A program made the position numbers and the translations under genes. From an uncultured bacterium (GTDB taxonomy: Bacteria > Cyanobacteriota > Vampirovibrionia > Gastranaerophilales > Gastranaerophilaceae): 64,000 nucleotides of DNA. Positions 16,759 through 26,592 of this stretch are shown in pieces. The notes beneath the pieces were generated by a model. That model saw only the letters and a program-made list of their open reading frames with translations, was not told the DNA's origin and ran no database searches. Every line of letters begins with the position of its first letter. Positions within the stretch are counted from its first letter, which is position 1. The stretch spans positions 50,897-114,896 of the forward strand of contig CADCKD010000004.1 of NCBI GenBank assembly GCA_902801985.1, read 5' to 3'.

Positions 16759-18294
16759 ATGAATTTTATTAAAAAGTCTGCACTTGTAATGTGTCTTACA
16801 TTTGTGTGTTTACCTGCTTTTTCTCAGGATAATTTTGTTTGGAAAAACGATTTAAGAACGAAATTCCTTAATAATGAAACTGTTATTATGGAGGTTAATA
16901 TACGTTCTTTTAATTCTCAGGATATTGATGGGGATGGGTTTATCCAGCAGGAGCAAGGCGAAGTTCGAGGAACTTTTTTGAATGCTATTGACAGATTGGA
17001 TGAATTAAAAAATTTGGGTGTAAATACATTGCATGTTTTGCCTATTACACCTACAGGGAAGCGCAAAGCGCTTGGAACAGCAGGTAGTTTGTATGCGGCG
17101 GCGGATTTTGCATCGATAAATGAAGATTTAATTGACAAGAATTCTGATTTATCTGCTGATGAACAGGTAAAGGAGTTTGTAAAGCAGGCTCATAAAAGAG
17201 GAATTCGTTTAATTGTGGATGTCCCTGCTTGCGGGTCTTATGATTTGTATTTGCAGCGGCCGGATTTATTTGTAAGCAGCTCTGCGGGAGACCCTGTATT
17301 GCCGGAAGATTGGACGGATGTTCGTTTACTTGCAACCGGTACAGAGGATAAAATTGATACAAACGTCTATGGTTTGTACAAAGATTTCGTGAAATACGTT
17401 ATAAACTTGGGTTTTGATGGTATTAGGGCTGATGTAGCTCATTGTAAAACAAAAGCATTTTGGAAAGAATTGATTGAATATTCAAGGAAGAAAGATCCTG
17501 AATTTATGTGGCTAGCCGAGTCTTCGGAAATATGGAATGCTCCAATAGCGCAGCAAGCTGTTTATACTCCGTATGATGAACTCTTGAATGCCGGTTTTGA
17601 TGGTTATTATGGCTCTTTTTTTAATCTTAAAAACTGGGAGCATGCAAAAGATTTGTACAACAATTTCTCTGCTGTATTTTCTGATTTGAAAAATTTTACA
17701 CCTAAAAAAAGTGTAATAGGCAGTTTTACAACGCATGATGAAGTGAGTCCGATATTGCAAAAAGGGGAGGCGTTTAGCGATATGATAATATGGCTGAATG
17801 CGACATTGCCGTTAAATTCATATTTTGTAGACGGATTTCAGACCGGTGATAATTATAATTATCCTATGGGAAATAAAACTGCTCCTGCTTCAAATACTGA
17901 TGATGATATATATTTTACTCATAGGGGTAAAATTGATATATTTAATCTCTCAAGAAAGCCTGGCGGTAATAATAAAGAATTGAGAAATGATTTTATATTG
18001 GCAAATGATGTGAAAAAGAGTGTATTATCTACGCTTAATAACGGCACTTTTACTCCTTTAAAAACCAATCATTCTAGGGTGTTTGCGTATTCATTCGGAG
18101 TGGATAAAAAAGCTGTTGTAACAATAGGGAATTTAGATTTTTCAAAAGATGTTAAAGCTGTTGTAAAACTGCCTAAATATACTAAGAAAAATGAACTTTT
18201 GCCTATAAAAATTACTGATATGCCTAAATTGAAGCATGGAAAAATTTATGCAAACCTAAAAGCCGGTGAAACTATTGTTTTAATATTTAAATAG
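16759..18294 (+). CDS. Secreted GH13 alpha-amylase-family protein
   Basis: A 511-residue protein with a clear signal peptide (MNFIKKSALVMCLTFVCLPAFS, cut before QDN). The (beta/alpha)8 barrel landmarks of family GH13 are visible: LGVNTLHVLPITPTG (region before motif I), GIRLIVDVPAC (motif I, where the usual D-x-x-x-x-H is altered to DVPACG), GFDGIRADVAHC (motif II with the nucleophile Asp), WLAESSE (motif III acid Glu) and FTTHDEVSP (motif IV, with HDE in place of the usual HD). It probably acts on alpha-glucans outside the inner membrane. The start is preceded by AATAAGGATTATAT. The 3' end overlaps the convergent AcsC-like gene by 8 bases. Confidence 0.82.
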   Translation: MNFIKKSALVMCLTFVCLPAFSQDNFVWKNDLRTKFLNNETVIMEVNIRSFNSQDIDGDGFIQQEQGEVRGTFLNAIDRLDELKNLGVNTLHVLPITPTGKRKALGTAGSLYAAADFASINEDLIDKNSDLSADEQVKEFVKQAHKRGIRLIVDVPACGSYDLYLQRPDLFVSSSAGDPVLPEDWTDVRLLATGTEDKIDTNVYGLYKDFVKYVINLGFDGIRADVAHCKTKAFWKELIEYSRKKDPEFMWLAESSEIWNAPIAQQAVYTPYDELLNAGFDGYYGSFFNLKNWEHAKDLYNNFSAVFSDLKNFTPKKSVIGSFTTHDEVSPILQKGEAFSDMIIWLNATLPLNSYFVDGFQTGDNYNYPMGNKTAPASNTDDDIYFTHRGKIDIFNLSRKPGGNNKELRNDFILANDVKKSVLSTLNNGTFTPLKTNHSRVFAYSFGVDKKAVVTIGNLDFSKDVKAVVKLPKYTKKNELLPIKITDMPKLKHGKIYANLKAGETIVLIFK

Positions 18295-19414
18295 TATCTA
18301 ATTGCTTCACAAATTCAGGTATATCTGAGGCCTCACGGGTGCCTTCAACAAATTCAAAATCAGGGCATGCTTGATTGAGTTCTTCTCTAATGTCTGAAAG
18401 CAGCCCAGGAATTATGATTTTACGTGTTTTTACTTTGTTTTTTATATTTAAATCTTCCAAAGTTTTTGTTATTGTTTCAGGGGTGAGTGTTTGTGCAGAC
18501 CATGCTGTTAAAACGCTCATTCCTTGAGCCGGAACAATAATCAAGTAAGATGATTTATCTATACTTGAGAGTTCGTTGGCAACTGCAAAGTAAGTTAGTG
18601 CAAAATTTGTAGTTAAAAATACAATAGAATTTTCGTCAGGATTATTAAATTCGTACAATCCTGAGTCAACTTGAAGCGTTTTTTGCGGATCAGTGTAGAG
18701 ATTTTGCCTCAAAAGCATTAATGTAGAGAGCATTTCTTTATCTAAACTTGGAAAAACAATCATATTGGCATATTTACACAGGTAATATGAAGCTTTTGCA
18801 CATTGAATATCAATATTTTCATCTCGCATAATAACGCACGTCGGCGCGCTATAATTTTCATCTTTTTCTAAAATGGCTTTTTGGCGATTTGTTATGAGTA
18901 TGTCTTTTGTGGTTTGAAAATCATGTTCATGAATTATATTTAGACCTGAATTATTCAAATCTTCTTCGGTTATTGTTTTTATCGGAAGATTATCAATTTT
19001 TTCGGTACAATTTGTAAGTATTATCAAATCTATTTTTTGCTGCTCATTAATTATATTTATCCCAAAGTTGCAAATATCATTGATTTTTTGCATAAAATTT
19101 TTTTCGGAGCAGTCAACAATGACTCCAAGGATTGTTTTGTTAATAAAAGTTTTTTCATGGCGATATAAAACATTTTCGCCTCCGATTTTCAGGTCTGAGA
19201 TAGTAATTGTTTTTTGTGCGGGGCGTAGTTCTTCATTATATTTGTCTACAAATTCCTTTGTAAGGTATGGGCATTTATCTGTTTTGATTTGTTGTTTTGC
19301 AAGTTTCAATGAAAAAGCCATGCAAGTTGGGCAGCCGCATTCTTTACAGTTTGTATGCTCTTTCTTTTGTGCAGCCGGGGTGTATTTGAATATTTGAAGT
19401 CCTGTAAAAGCCAT
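18287..19414 (-). CDS. acsC: Corrinoid iron-sulfur protein large subunit-like (AcsC/CdhE family)
   Basis: A 375-residue protein. The N-terminal 4Fe-4S domain has C23, C26, C31 and C48 (CKECGCPTCMAFSLKLAK ... CPYL). A shortened TIM-barrel-like region follows, then a C-terminal corrinoid-binding-type domain (PAQGMSVLTAWSAQTLTP ... IIIPGLLSDIREEL ... EGTREASDIPEF). In acetogens this subunit carries the methyl group on cobalamin to acetyl-CoA synthase. The protein is shorter than the usual 440-450 residues. Its start codon overlaps the stop of the AcsD-like gene by one base, so the two are translationally coupled. No CODH/ACS catalytic subunit is in the window. Confidence 0.8.
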   Translation of the reverse strand: MAFTGLQIFKYTPAAQKKEHTNCKECGCPTCMAFSLKLAKQQIKTDKCPYLTKEFVDKYNEELRPAQKTITISDLKIGGENVLYRHEKTFINKTILGVIVDCSEKNFMQKINDICNFGINIINEQQKIDLIILTNCTEKIDNLPIKTITEEDLNNSGLNIIHEHDFQTTKDILITNRQKAILEKDENYSAPTCVIMRDENIDIQCAKASYYLCKYANMIVFPSLDKEMLSTLMLLRQNLYTDPQKTLQVDSGLYEFNNPDENSIVFLTTNFALTYFAVANELSSIDKSSYLIIVPAQGMSVLTAWSAQTLTPETITKTLEDLNIKNKVKTRKIIIPGLLSDIREELNQACPDFEFVEGTREASDIPEFVKQLDTI

Positions 19415-20088
19415 TAGATTATCCCTTTCAATGTTTTAATTATATCAGGGGTAGAAGTTACAACAATATTTGCTCCTGCTGCATACGCTCCTGATGCGGA
19501 TGTAATTTCCATCATCTTTGCTCTTTTGAGAGATTGTTTTGCTTCTTTAGTTTTTAAAGACTCTAAAGGTGCTTCTGAAATGATTGGAAAATTGAGGTAT
19601 TCATCTTGTTCAAGTCTAATTTTTTCCATCATGCTGTATCCGTATTCGTAGCCGTAACCAAGGGCTCCGATATCGGTATTCATGATAATTTTTTCTTTGC
19701 TAAGCCCCATATTGATTGATAAAATATTTAATTCTTTTGCCAAATTTATATCTATCGGGGTTTTTAATATTGCAAAATGATTACCTGTAATTACAGAAGG
19801 CAGAATTTTTTTGTAAGTTTTTTCTGTCACGTATGAAATTATGCATTCCCTATCTAAAATATTTACAAGTTGGGGCAGAAGTATCTCGTCAATATTTTCT
19901 TTCCCGCAGCCGCAAATCATTAATGGAGAGTTAATTTGTGGCAAACATTTTTTTAATAAATCTTTTGATTTTTCTATATCTTCGTCAAATTTCAGTGCTA
20001 ATATATCACAATCAACCTTTTGTATAGGTTGATTGTTTATATCTGTCACGTATGCAACAAGTTTTGAATTTTTATCTATGTTAATCAT
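19414..20088 (-). CDS. acsD: Corrinoid iron-sulfur protein small subunit-like (AcsD/CdhD family)
   Basis: A 224-residue TIM-barrel-type protein. The C-terminal half contains the family landmark NTDIGALGYGYEYGYSMMEKIR and the end motif ASGAYAAGANIVVTSTPD. Canonical AcsD is about 300 residues, so this is a shortened form. It pairs with the AcsC-like protein and lies directly downstream of ftsH (3 bases), in the order ftsH-acsD-acsC. Finding both CFeSP subunits without CODH/ACS suggests methyl transfer for something other than acetyl-CoA synthesis. Confidence 0.75.
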   Translation of the reverse strand: MINIDKNSKLVAYVTDINNQPIQKVDCDILALKFDEDIEKSKDLLKKCLPQINSPLMICGCGKENIDEILLPQLVNILDRECIISYVTEKTYKKILPSVITGNHFAILKTPIDINLAKELNILSINMGLSKEKIIMNTDIGALGYGYEYGYSMMEKIRLEQDEYLNFPIISEAPLESLKTKEAKQSLKRAKMMEITSASGAYAAGANIVVTSTPDIIKTLKGII

Positions 20089-20091
20089 ATA

Positions 20092-21990
20092 TTATGCACG
20101 TGTGCTTTTTACTCTATCCATAATTTCTTGGAATTCTTTTTCGTCAATTGTTTCTTTATCAAGAAGTTCCTTTGAAATAGCTTCGAGCATGTCACGATTT
20201 TCGATTAGTAATTTTTTAGCAAGTTCGTATCTTTCTTCAACAATCTTTTTGATTTCTTCGTCGATTTCGAAAGCAACTTGTTCTGAGTAATCTCTTTGGT
20301 GCCCAAAATCTCTGCCCATAAATACGTTTTCTTGGTTTTTGCCGTAAGCCATAGGACCAAGCTTTTCACTCATACCCCATGCTGTAACCATTTTGCGGGC
20401 TGTTGTTGTAACATTTATAAGGTCTTGTGAAGCACCGGTACTTACCTGATCTTTGCCATAAACGATTTCTTCCGCTGCTCTTCCGCCTAAAGCCATTGTA
20501 ATTTGTGCGAGCAGTTTGGCTTTACTAACATGAACGGATTCATCTTTCGGTCTTGTCCAGGTTACACCAAGTGCCATTCCGCGAGGTATAATAGAAACTT
20601 TATGAAGTTCATTTGCATCAGGTAACAATTTATCTATTAAAGCGTGTCCGACTTCGTGATATGAAGTTAATTCTTTATCTTTATCGGTCAGAACTCTGCT
20701 CTTTTTCTCAACACCGGCAATTACACGGTCAATAGAAACATCTACATCTTCCATGCTGATTTTATCTTTTCCTTTGCGTGCAGCAAGAAGTGCCGATTCA
20801 TTTAACAAATTCTGCAAATCCGCACCTGTAAAGCCGGGAGTTCTTTTTGCAAGAACTTTTAAATCTACATCATTATCAAGTTTTTTATTTTTTGCGTGAA
20901 CTTCCAATATTTGTTCTCTGCCTTTAACATCAGGAGCGTTGATATAAATTTGCCTATCAAATCTTCCCGGTCTTAATAATGCATTATCCAAGATGTCAGG
21001 TCTGTTTGTTGCCGCAATAACAATAATATTTGTATTTGCATCAAAACCGTCCATTTCAACAAGCAATTGGTTAAGAGTTTGTTCTCTTTCGTCATGACCT
21101 CCGCCAAGACCTGCTCCGCGCTGACGTCCGACAGCATCGATTTCGTCGATAAATATTATACAAGGCTGATGTTTTTTAGCCTGTTCAAACAAATCTCTAA
21201 CACGGCTTGCACCAACACCGACAAACATTTCTACAAAATCTGAACCTGAAATAGAGAAAAACGGTACATTTGCTTCTCCTGCAACAGCTTTTGCCATCAA
21301 TGTTTTACCAGTTCCCGGAGGACCTACAAGCAAAACCCCTTTCGGAATTTTTGCTCCGAGTTTCATATATTTTTCACCGTTTTTCAAGAAATCAACGATT
21401 TCTTCAAGCTCTTTTTTCTCTTCATCAATTCCTGCAACGTCTTTGAAAGTTGTCTTAACTTTTGAATCTAAAAGCATTTTAGCTTTGCTTTTACCAAAAG
21501 ACATGGCTTGAGAACCGCCGGCTTGAATGGCTTTTATCATCAAACCAAGTGAAATAATTGCAAATAATACAATTAAAAAAGTTCCTATATTACCAATAAG
21601 CTGATTGGATTCTGGAGCTTTTTTTACTGTTATATCAGCTCCGGAATTATTTAATTTTTCCATTAAAGTTTCATCTCTAAGTGGTATTTGTACTTTGTAT
21701 TCATACAGAACAGGTTGTTTTTTACCGTCAGGAGTCAAAAACGGAGAACTTGTATCTTTTTCGGAGTTCTCTTTCTCTTCTGCAACCGGTTGTTTAATAG
21801 GGGTTGCAATTATCATTTCATCATATTTTTCAATTTTTGAAAATTCTTTATTCTCCAGTTTTTGCAAGAAATTTGAGTATGAAATTTCGGATACTTTTGT
21901 TGTTGGTTCTTGCATTAAAAATGTTGAAACAAGTGATACAACAAGCAAACCTAATATAACATACATACCCATTGACTGATTTTTATTCAT
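20092..21990 (-). CDS. ftsH: ATP-dependent zinc metalloprotease FtsH
   Basis: A 632-residue membrane-anchored AAA+ protease with two N-terminal transmembrane helices (about 9-25 and 135-152) around a periplasmic domain, Walker A GPPGTGKT at 223-230, Walker B IIFIDEID, the SRH region with the RPGRFDR arginine finger, and the zinc site HEVGH at 445-449. It degrades misfolded membrane proteins and regulatory targets. The C-terminal helical region is complete. It is the first gene of a minus-strand unit with acsD and acsC; a terminator-like hairpin stands about 90 bases upstream of its start. Confidence 0.97.
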   Translation of the reverse strand: MNKNQSMGMYVILGLLVVSLVSTFLMQEPTTKVSEISYSNFLQKLENKEFSKIEKYDEMIIATPIKQPVAEEKENSEKDTSSPFLTPDGKKQPVLYEYKVQIPLRDETLMEKLNNSGADITVKKAPESNQLIGNIGTFLIVLFAIISLGLMIKAIQAGGSQAMSFGKSKAKMLLDSKVKTTFKDVAGIDEEKKELEEIVDFLKNGEKYMKLGAKIPKGVLLVGPPGTGKTLMAKAVAGEANVPFFSISGSDFVEMFVGVGASRVRDLFEQAKKHQPCIIFIDEIDAVGRQRGAGLGGGHDEREQTLNQLLVEMDGFDANTNIIVIAATNRPDILDNALLRPGRFDRQIYINAPDVKGREQILEVHAKNKKLDNDVDLKVLAKRTPGFTGADLQNLLNESALLAARKGKDKISMEDVDVSIDRVIAGVEKKSRVLTDKDKELTSYHEVGHALIDKLLPDANELHKVSIIPRGMALGVTWTRPKDESVHVSKAKLLAQITMALGGRAAEEIVYGKDQVSTGASQDLINVTTTARKMVTAWGMSEKLGPMAYGKNQENVFMGRDFGHQRDYSEQVAFEIDEEIKKIVEERYELAKKLLIENRDMLEAISKELLDKETIDEKEFQEIMDRVKSTRA

Positions 21991-22071
21991 AAAATAACCT
22001 TTCTAAATAACACAAATAAGCTTGTCTTTATTATATCTCAAAAACATCCCTTTTCAACATGTGTTATGTCC

Positions 22072-22109
22072 AAAAAAAAGCTATGTACTTTTTTGTAAGG
22101 TGCATAGCT
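22072..22109 (-). terminator. Minus-strand terminator or attenuator upstream of ftsH
   Basis: Read on the minus strand, a 10-bp stem AGCTATGCAC / GTACATAGCT (one G-T pair) is followed by eight T. It has no T-run in the plus direction. It stands between an unannotated upstream stretch and ftsH, so it is either the end of a small RNA or an attenuator in the ftsH leader. Confidence 0.6.
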
Positions 22110-22155
22110 GTTGATTAGGGATATGTGTATCTTAGTCTCTAAGGAGTATATTGTT
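22072..22155 (-). ncRNA. Candidate small RNA or ftsH leader
   Basis: On the minus strand a possible extended -10 (TGCTAATAT, about 22165) is followed by a small hairpin CTTAG-AGA-CTAAG (22131-22143) and then the terminator hairpin at 22079-22109. No coding frame fits. The size would be about 80 bases. The 5' end is a guess. Confidence 0.3.
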
Positions 22156-22221
22156 ATATTAGCATTTCTATTTTTTTTGAAATCATACAAATTGATGAGA
22201 TTTTAAATTTTTTATAAAATT

Positions 22222-22249
22222 TTGCACAAAACAAAAATTTTGCTATAAT
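22222..22249 (+). promoter_or_regulatory. Promoter of the small secreted protein gene
   Basis: TTGCAC, a 16-base spacer and TATAAT with an upstream TGC (extended -10), about 20 bases before the start codon at 22269. Confidence 0.65.
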
Positions 22250-22268
22250 TAAAATATAGGGGATAGAT

Positions 22269-22760
22269 ATGAAAAAGAACATAATTTTAACCATAGTATT
22301 TGTTATAGGGATATTCTCAAGTTTAGCTTATGTCTCAGCTTCGGAATATACAAAATTCTCATCAGGTTTCAAAAAACATTTTAAAGATTGTGATAGTTAT
22401 AAAGAAACCATTGAATCTACATTTGAAGGAAAAAATTTTAAAACTCAAAGAGAAATTATCGGTTGGCGTAATGGGGTTTGCAGATATACTGAAACCGTTT
22501 CTTCGGGATCAGATGCATATAAATTGAATTGTATGTTCCCTGATTTACAAGTTGAGGAATTGTATAAATCAATGAAAGATTCTTCTAAAAAACCGCAAGA
22601 ATATTCTCTGGATATATTTGAAATTAAAACTGATTCTAAAACAGGTAAAGAGACATTCAATGTTGTCGGCAGTACAACTATCCGCGGTAATAATGCATAT
22701 ATAACCTGGGCAAAATATCAGAATAATCCTTATTTTTGCAGACCGGAAAAATTGAAATAA
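22269..22760 (+). CDS. Small secreted protein, unknown
   Basis: A 163-residue protein with an N-terminal signal peptide (MKKNIILTIVFVIGIFSSLAYVSA, cut before SEY). The mature part has four cysteines (C at KDCDSY, GVCRY, NCMFP and FCRPE), which could form two disulfides in the periplasm, and a beta-rich TFEGKNFKTQREIIGWRNG segment. No family recognised. It has its own promoter and a good ribosome-binding site (TAGGGGATAG), and lies just upstream of an M16 peptidase. Confidence 0.7.
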   Translation: MKKNIILTIVFVIGIFSSLAYVSASEYTKFSSGFKKHFKDCDSYKETIESTFEGKNFKTQREIIGWRNGVCRYTETVSSGSDAYKLNCMFPDLQVEELYKSMKDSSKKPQEYSLDIFEIKTDSKTGKETFNVVGSTTIRGNNAYITWAKYQNNPYFCRPEKLK

Positions 22761-22828
22761 AAAATAACATACTCGTATAATAGCTTTCACTTTTTTTTAT
22801 TATATAATTTGTAAAAAGGGTGGTTAAA

Positions 22829-25408
22829 ATGAAGAAATTTGTTATTATAGCGGCTATTATTGCTTTCGGGAATGTAGTTTGGGCTGCAGGTGCTCAAGTA
22901 TTCAAACTTGATAACGGGCAAACTGTTGTTATTCAAGAAGTTAGGAACAATCCTATTGTAACTATTGACACCTGGATAAAAACCGGTTCTATTGATGAGA
23001 ATGACTCAAATAGCGGAGTTGCTCATTTTTTGGAACATTTATTCTTTAAAGGCACAAAAAACCACGAACCGGGAGAATTTGATAAAATCCTTGAAACAAA
23101 AGGAGCTATTACAAATGCTGCTACCAGTAAAGATTTTACCCACTATTATATAACAATACCTTCAAAATATTTTGATTTGGCTATGGATTTACACGCAGAT
23201 ATGCTTCTTCATCCGATGATTCCTCGAAATGAAATGGAAAAAGAAAGAAAAGTTGTTTTAGAAGAAATCAGCAAGGATCAAAATTCTCCGAATAAGCTTC
23301 TTCGCGAAAATCTTGATGAAATGATGTATAAAACACATCCTTATAAAAGAAGAGTAATAGGGCGTAGTGATGTAATTGAAACGATTACCCGTGAACAGGT
23401 TTTAAACTTTTACAATACGCATTACACTCCTGCTAATATGGTTACACTTGTCATTGGTGATGTAGATACAAATACGGCCCTAAACAAAATAAAAGATGTT
23501 TTTAACGAAGCATACAAAAAACCGGAAAAAAATGTCTACCCTAAAGAATTTCAGCTTGACAAACAAGAAAAAAAAGTTAGTTATGCAAATGTAGAGTCAG
23601 GCTACATGCTCATAGGTTTCAGGGGTACGCCGATTGTTGATAAAGATTCGTATGCGCTTGATGTGTTATCAACAATTATGGGTGATGGGCGTTCATCTAT
23701 ATTGTATCAAGTTCTTAAAGAGAAAAAGAGAATCGCTTTTTCAATTTCTGCGGGGAATTCTACTTTTAAAGATGATGGTATCTTTTATGTAAGTGCAAAT
23801 TTTGAACCTGATAAATGTAAATTAGTTCAAGATGCAATATTTGAAGAAATCTCCAAAATACAAAAAAACGGTGTAACAGATGAACAATTAAAACTTGCAA
23901 AAAATATTATTGAGCGAAATACATATTATTCAAGAGAATCCGTTTCCAACATTTCTTCTGAAATAGGTTATACAATGGCGTTAACCGGTGATATAAAATT
24001 TTATGACTCATATTTGAATAATATAAAAAATGTCACAAAAGAAGATGTAAAAAAGGCCGCAGAAAAATACTTAGGACTTAGCAAAAGTGCAGTTTCAATA
24101 GTATTGCCGGAAGGCAGCGAAGAGATTCCTGTATCAATATTCAAAAAGAAAAACGATGGCAGTGCAGAATTAATAAGTCAAAATGACCAAACAAAAAAAT
24201 ACACACTCTCAAATGGCGCAACGTTTGTGTATTCTGAGAATGATGCGAATGATATTATTGCAATGAGTATCTATGCTAAAGGAGGCCAGCTCCTTGATAA
24301 GAAAGCCGGAACTGCAAATTTAGTAGCATCTGCTATGACAAAAGGTACAAATAAATATTCCTCCCTTGAGTGGTCACAGATGCTTGAAGACCATGGAATA
24401 AAGATTTCTCCGGCAGTAGATGCTGATACTTTTGTCATTTCTGTATTAACAACCAAAGATGAATATGACACAACACTTGAACTTTTGGATGAAATTGTTA
24501 ATTATGCAAAATTTGACGAAATTGAGATTGGTAAAATAAAATCTGACAAGTTAAATCAAATAAAAGCAAATAGAGATATCCCTCTCCAGAGGGCTCTTGA
24601 TGAATACAGATACCTGATTTTTAAGGATAGTCCATATACAATATCTTCAAAAATTCTTGAAAAGAATATTCCTGATATTACAAGGGAAGATATGATAGAG
24701 TATTATAACAAAATATTTGTGCCAAATAATCTTGTAATTTCGGTTAACGGAAATATTGACAAGGACAAAACAATAAAAGAATTGAATAATATTTTCAATA
24801 AACAACAAGAAACCGAAATGAATTATCAGGACTTTGCCAAAGAAATTCCTCATCCTGATTGTCCTAGAGTTTCAGTGCAAAATATGCCGTCAACTCAAAC
24901 TGCGTGGATAATGCTTGGGTGGCAAACTGAAGGTGTTATGAACGAAAAAGATTATGCAACGTTGCAGGTAATTGATTCTTTGCTTGGCAGCGGAATGAGT
25001 TCAAGATTATTTATTGATTTAAGAGAGCGTCAAGGACTTGCATATCAACTCGGTTCAGGATATTCACCGCATGCGCTAAGAGGCAGCTTTGTATTGTATA
25101 TCGGTACAAATCCGTCGACATTAGAAAAATCAAAACAAGGATTATTCGACGAAATAAATCGTTTAAAAACCGAATATGTCGGAGATAAAGAACTTAAAGA
25201 TGCCAAAGAAAAACTTTTGGGCAACTATCTTATAGGACTTGAAACAAACCTTGATAAAGCATCAAATACAGGCAGCTTTGAAATTCTTGGTATGGGGTAC
25301 GATTTTGACTATGAAAAACTTATAAACAGCATAAAAGATACCGATATAATTGAAGTTGCTAACAAATATTTTAACGATAACTATATATTATCGATAGTTA
25401 CACAGTAG
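22829..25408 (+). CDS. Periplasmic M16 zinc peptidase (pitrilysin/insulinase family)
   Basis: A protein of about 859 residues with two M16 halves. The start at 22829 is preferred over the GTG at 22820 because AAAAAGGG sits correctly before it and it begins a signal peptide (MKKFVIIAAIIAFGNVVWAA). The inverted zinc motif HFLEH (H66, E69, H70) is present with the third ligand expected in the following helix. The second half (from about 470) retains the fold (SLLGSGMSSRLFIDLRE, the clamshell R/Y region) but not the zinc motif, as usual for the family. Its 3' end overlaps the convergent dxr gene by 11 bases. Confidence 0.9.
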   Translation: MKKFVIIAAIIAFGNVVWAAGAQVFKLDNGQTVVIQEVRNNPIVTIDTWIKTGSIDENDSNSGVAHFLEHLFFKGTKNHEPGEFDKILETKGAITNAATSKDFTHYYITIPSKYFDLAMDLHADMLLHPMIPRNEMEKERKVVLEEISKDQNSPNKLLRENLDEMMYKTHPYKRRVIGRSDVIETITREQVLNFYNTHYTPANMVTLVIGDVDTNTALNKIKDVFNEAYKKPEKNVYPKEFQLDKQEKKVSYANVESGYMLIGFRGTPIVDKDSYALDVLSTIMGDGRSSILYQVLKEKKRIAFSISAGNSTFKDDGIFYVSANFEPDKCKLVQDAIFEEISKIQKNGVTDEQLKLAKNIIERNTYYSRESVSNISSEIGYTMALTGDIKFYDSYLNNIKNVTKEDVKKAAEKYLGLSKSAVSIVLPEGSEEIPVSIFKKKNDGSAELISQNDQTKKYTLSNGATFVYSENDANDIIAMSIYAKGGQLLDKKAGTANLVASAMTKGTNKYSSLEWSQMLEDHGIKISPAVDADTFVISVLTTKDEYDTTLELLDEIVNYAKFDEIEIGKIKSDKLNQIKANRDIPLQRALDEYRYLIFKDSPYTISSKILEKNIPDITREDMIEYYNKIFVPNNLVISVNGNIDKDKTIKELNNIFNKQQETEMNYQDFAKEIPHPDCPRVSVQNMPSTQTAWIMLGWQTEGVMNEKDYATLQVIDSLLGSGMSSRLFIDLRERQGLAYQLGSGYSPHALRGSFVLYIGTNPSTLEKSKQGLFDEINRLKTEYVGDKELKDAKEKLLGNYLIGLETNLDKASNTGSFEILGMGYDFDYEKLINSIKDTDIIEVANKYFNDNYILSIVTQ

Positions 25409-26558
25409 CAATTCTTTTCATAAATTCGCGAGTTTTAATCCTTACTTCTTCGTCAATATTCAAAATATCATCTAATGACGGGGATTGAATAGGATTAAAA
25501 CTTTCCATTTGTTCAGAAATTATACCATATATATCATATAGTTTAATCTCGTTGCGCAGATATGCAAAAACAGCTTCTTCATTAGAAGCGTTAAAATACA
25601 CCGGCATGCTGCCGCCAATTTTACCGGCATCATAAGCAAGTTTTAGCCCTTTAAATTTTTCTAAATCCGGTTTTGAAAAATCAAGATGAGCTATTTCACT
25701 AAAACTAAAGCTGTGAGATTTTATTCCTTCAAACCTCTTTGGATAAGTAATTGCGTATTGAATAGGAATATGCATACTTGGAATTCCAAGTTGTGCAATT
25801 ACACTGCCGTCTTTATATTCTATTGCCGAATGCACTATACTTTGAGGGTGAATTACAACTTCAATATCATCATAATCCATATTAAATAAATGATGTGCCT
25901 CAATAACTTCAAGCCCTTTATTTACTAAAGTTGCACTGTCAATTGTAATTTTTTTACCCATATTCCATCTTGGATGAGCCAGAGCCTGATCCGGTACAGC
26001 ATTTTTCATATCTTCAATAGTTTTTTCCAAAAAAGGCCCGCCGCTTGCTGTTATTATTAATTTATCCACTTGTGAAATATCTTTAATACACTGGTGAATT
26101 GCGCAATGCTCACTATCAACAGGAATAATATTGACGCCTTTATTTTTGGCTTTTTGCATTACAATATCCCCTGCCATAACAAGAGTTTCTTTATTGGCAA
26201 GAGCGATATCTATACCGCTATCAATAGCTGTTAGAGTAGGTTTTAATCCAACTTTACCAGATACGGCAACAAGAATTATGTCATTATTTTTATCAGAACA
26301 TATTTGTTCCAAACCTTCTTCACCGTACAATACCTTAATATTACCGAAATCTACTTCTTCTTTTGCAGGTTTCCCGATACATACATATTTAGGTTTAAAT
26401 TTACGAGCCTGTTCTTTTAACAAGTCAATATTGCTTCCTCCGGAAAGAGCAACAATTTCAAACTTATCTTGAAGTTTTTCAATAACCTCAAGAGCCTGAG
26501 TCCCGATGGAACCGGTTGAACCTAATATACTGATTTTTCTCTTTTCTTCTCTTGTCAT
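25398..26558 (-). CDS. dxr: 1-deoxy-D-xylulose 5-phosphate reductoisomerase
   Basis: A full-length Dxr (386 residues): NADPH-binding motif ISILGSTGSIGTQALEV at the N-terminus, ANKETLVMAG, the metal/substrate motif PVDSEHCAIHQC, and the flexible-loop region HPRWNMGKKITIDSATLVNKGLE. It catalyses the second step of the MEP pathway to isoprenoids, converting DXP to 2-C-methyl-D-erythritol 4-phosphate. It lies 34 bases downstream of the histidine kinase gene on the same strand. Confidence 0.97.
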   Translation of the reverse strand: MTREEKRKISILGSTGSIGTQALEVIEKLQDKFEIVALSGGSNIDLLKEQARKFKPKYVCIGKPAKEEVDFGNIKVLYGEEGLEQICSDKNNDIILVAVSGKVGLKPTLTAIDSGIDIALANKETLVMAGDIVMQKAKNKGVNIIPVDSEHCAIHQCIKDISQVDKLIITASGGPFLEKTIEDMKNAVPDQALAHPRWNMGKKITIDSATLVNKGLEVIEAHHLFNMDYDDIEVVIHPQSIVHSAIEYKDGSVIAQLGIPSMHIPIQYAITYPKRFEGIKSHSFSFSEIAHLDFSKPDLEKFKGLKLAYDAGKIGGSMPVYFNASNEEAVFAYLRNEIKLYDIYGIISEQMESFNPIQSPSLDDILNIDEEVRIKTREFMKRIATV

Positions 26559-26592
26559 AATTTAAATTTATTATATCACGGCAAAATTTATC

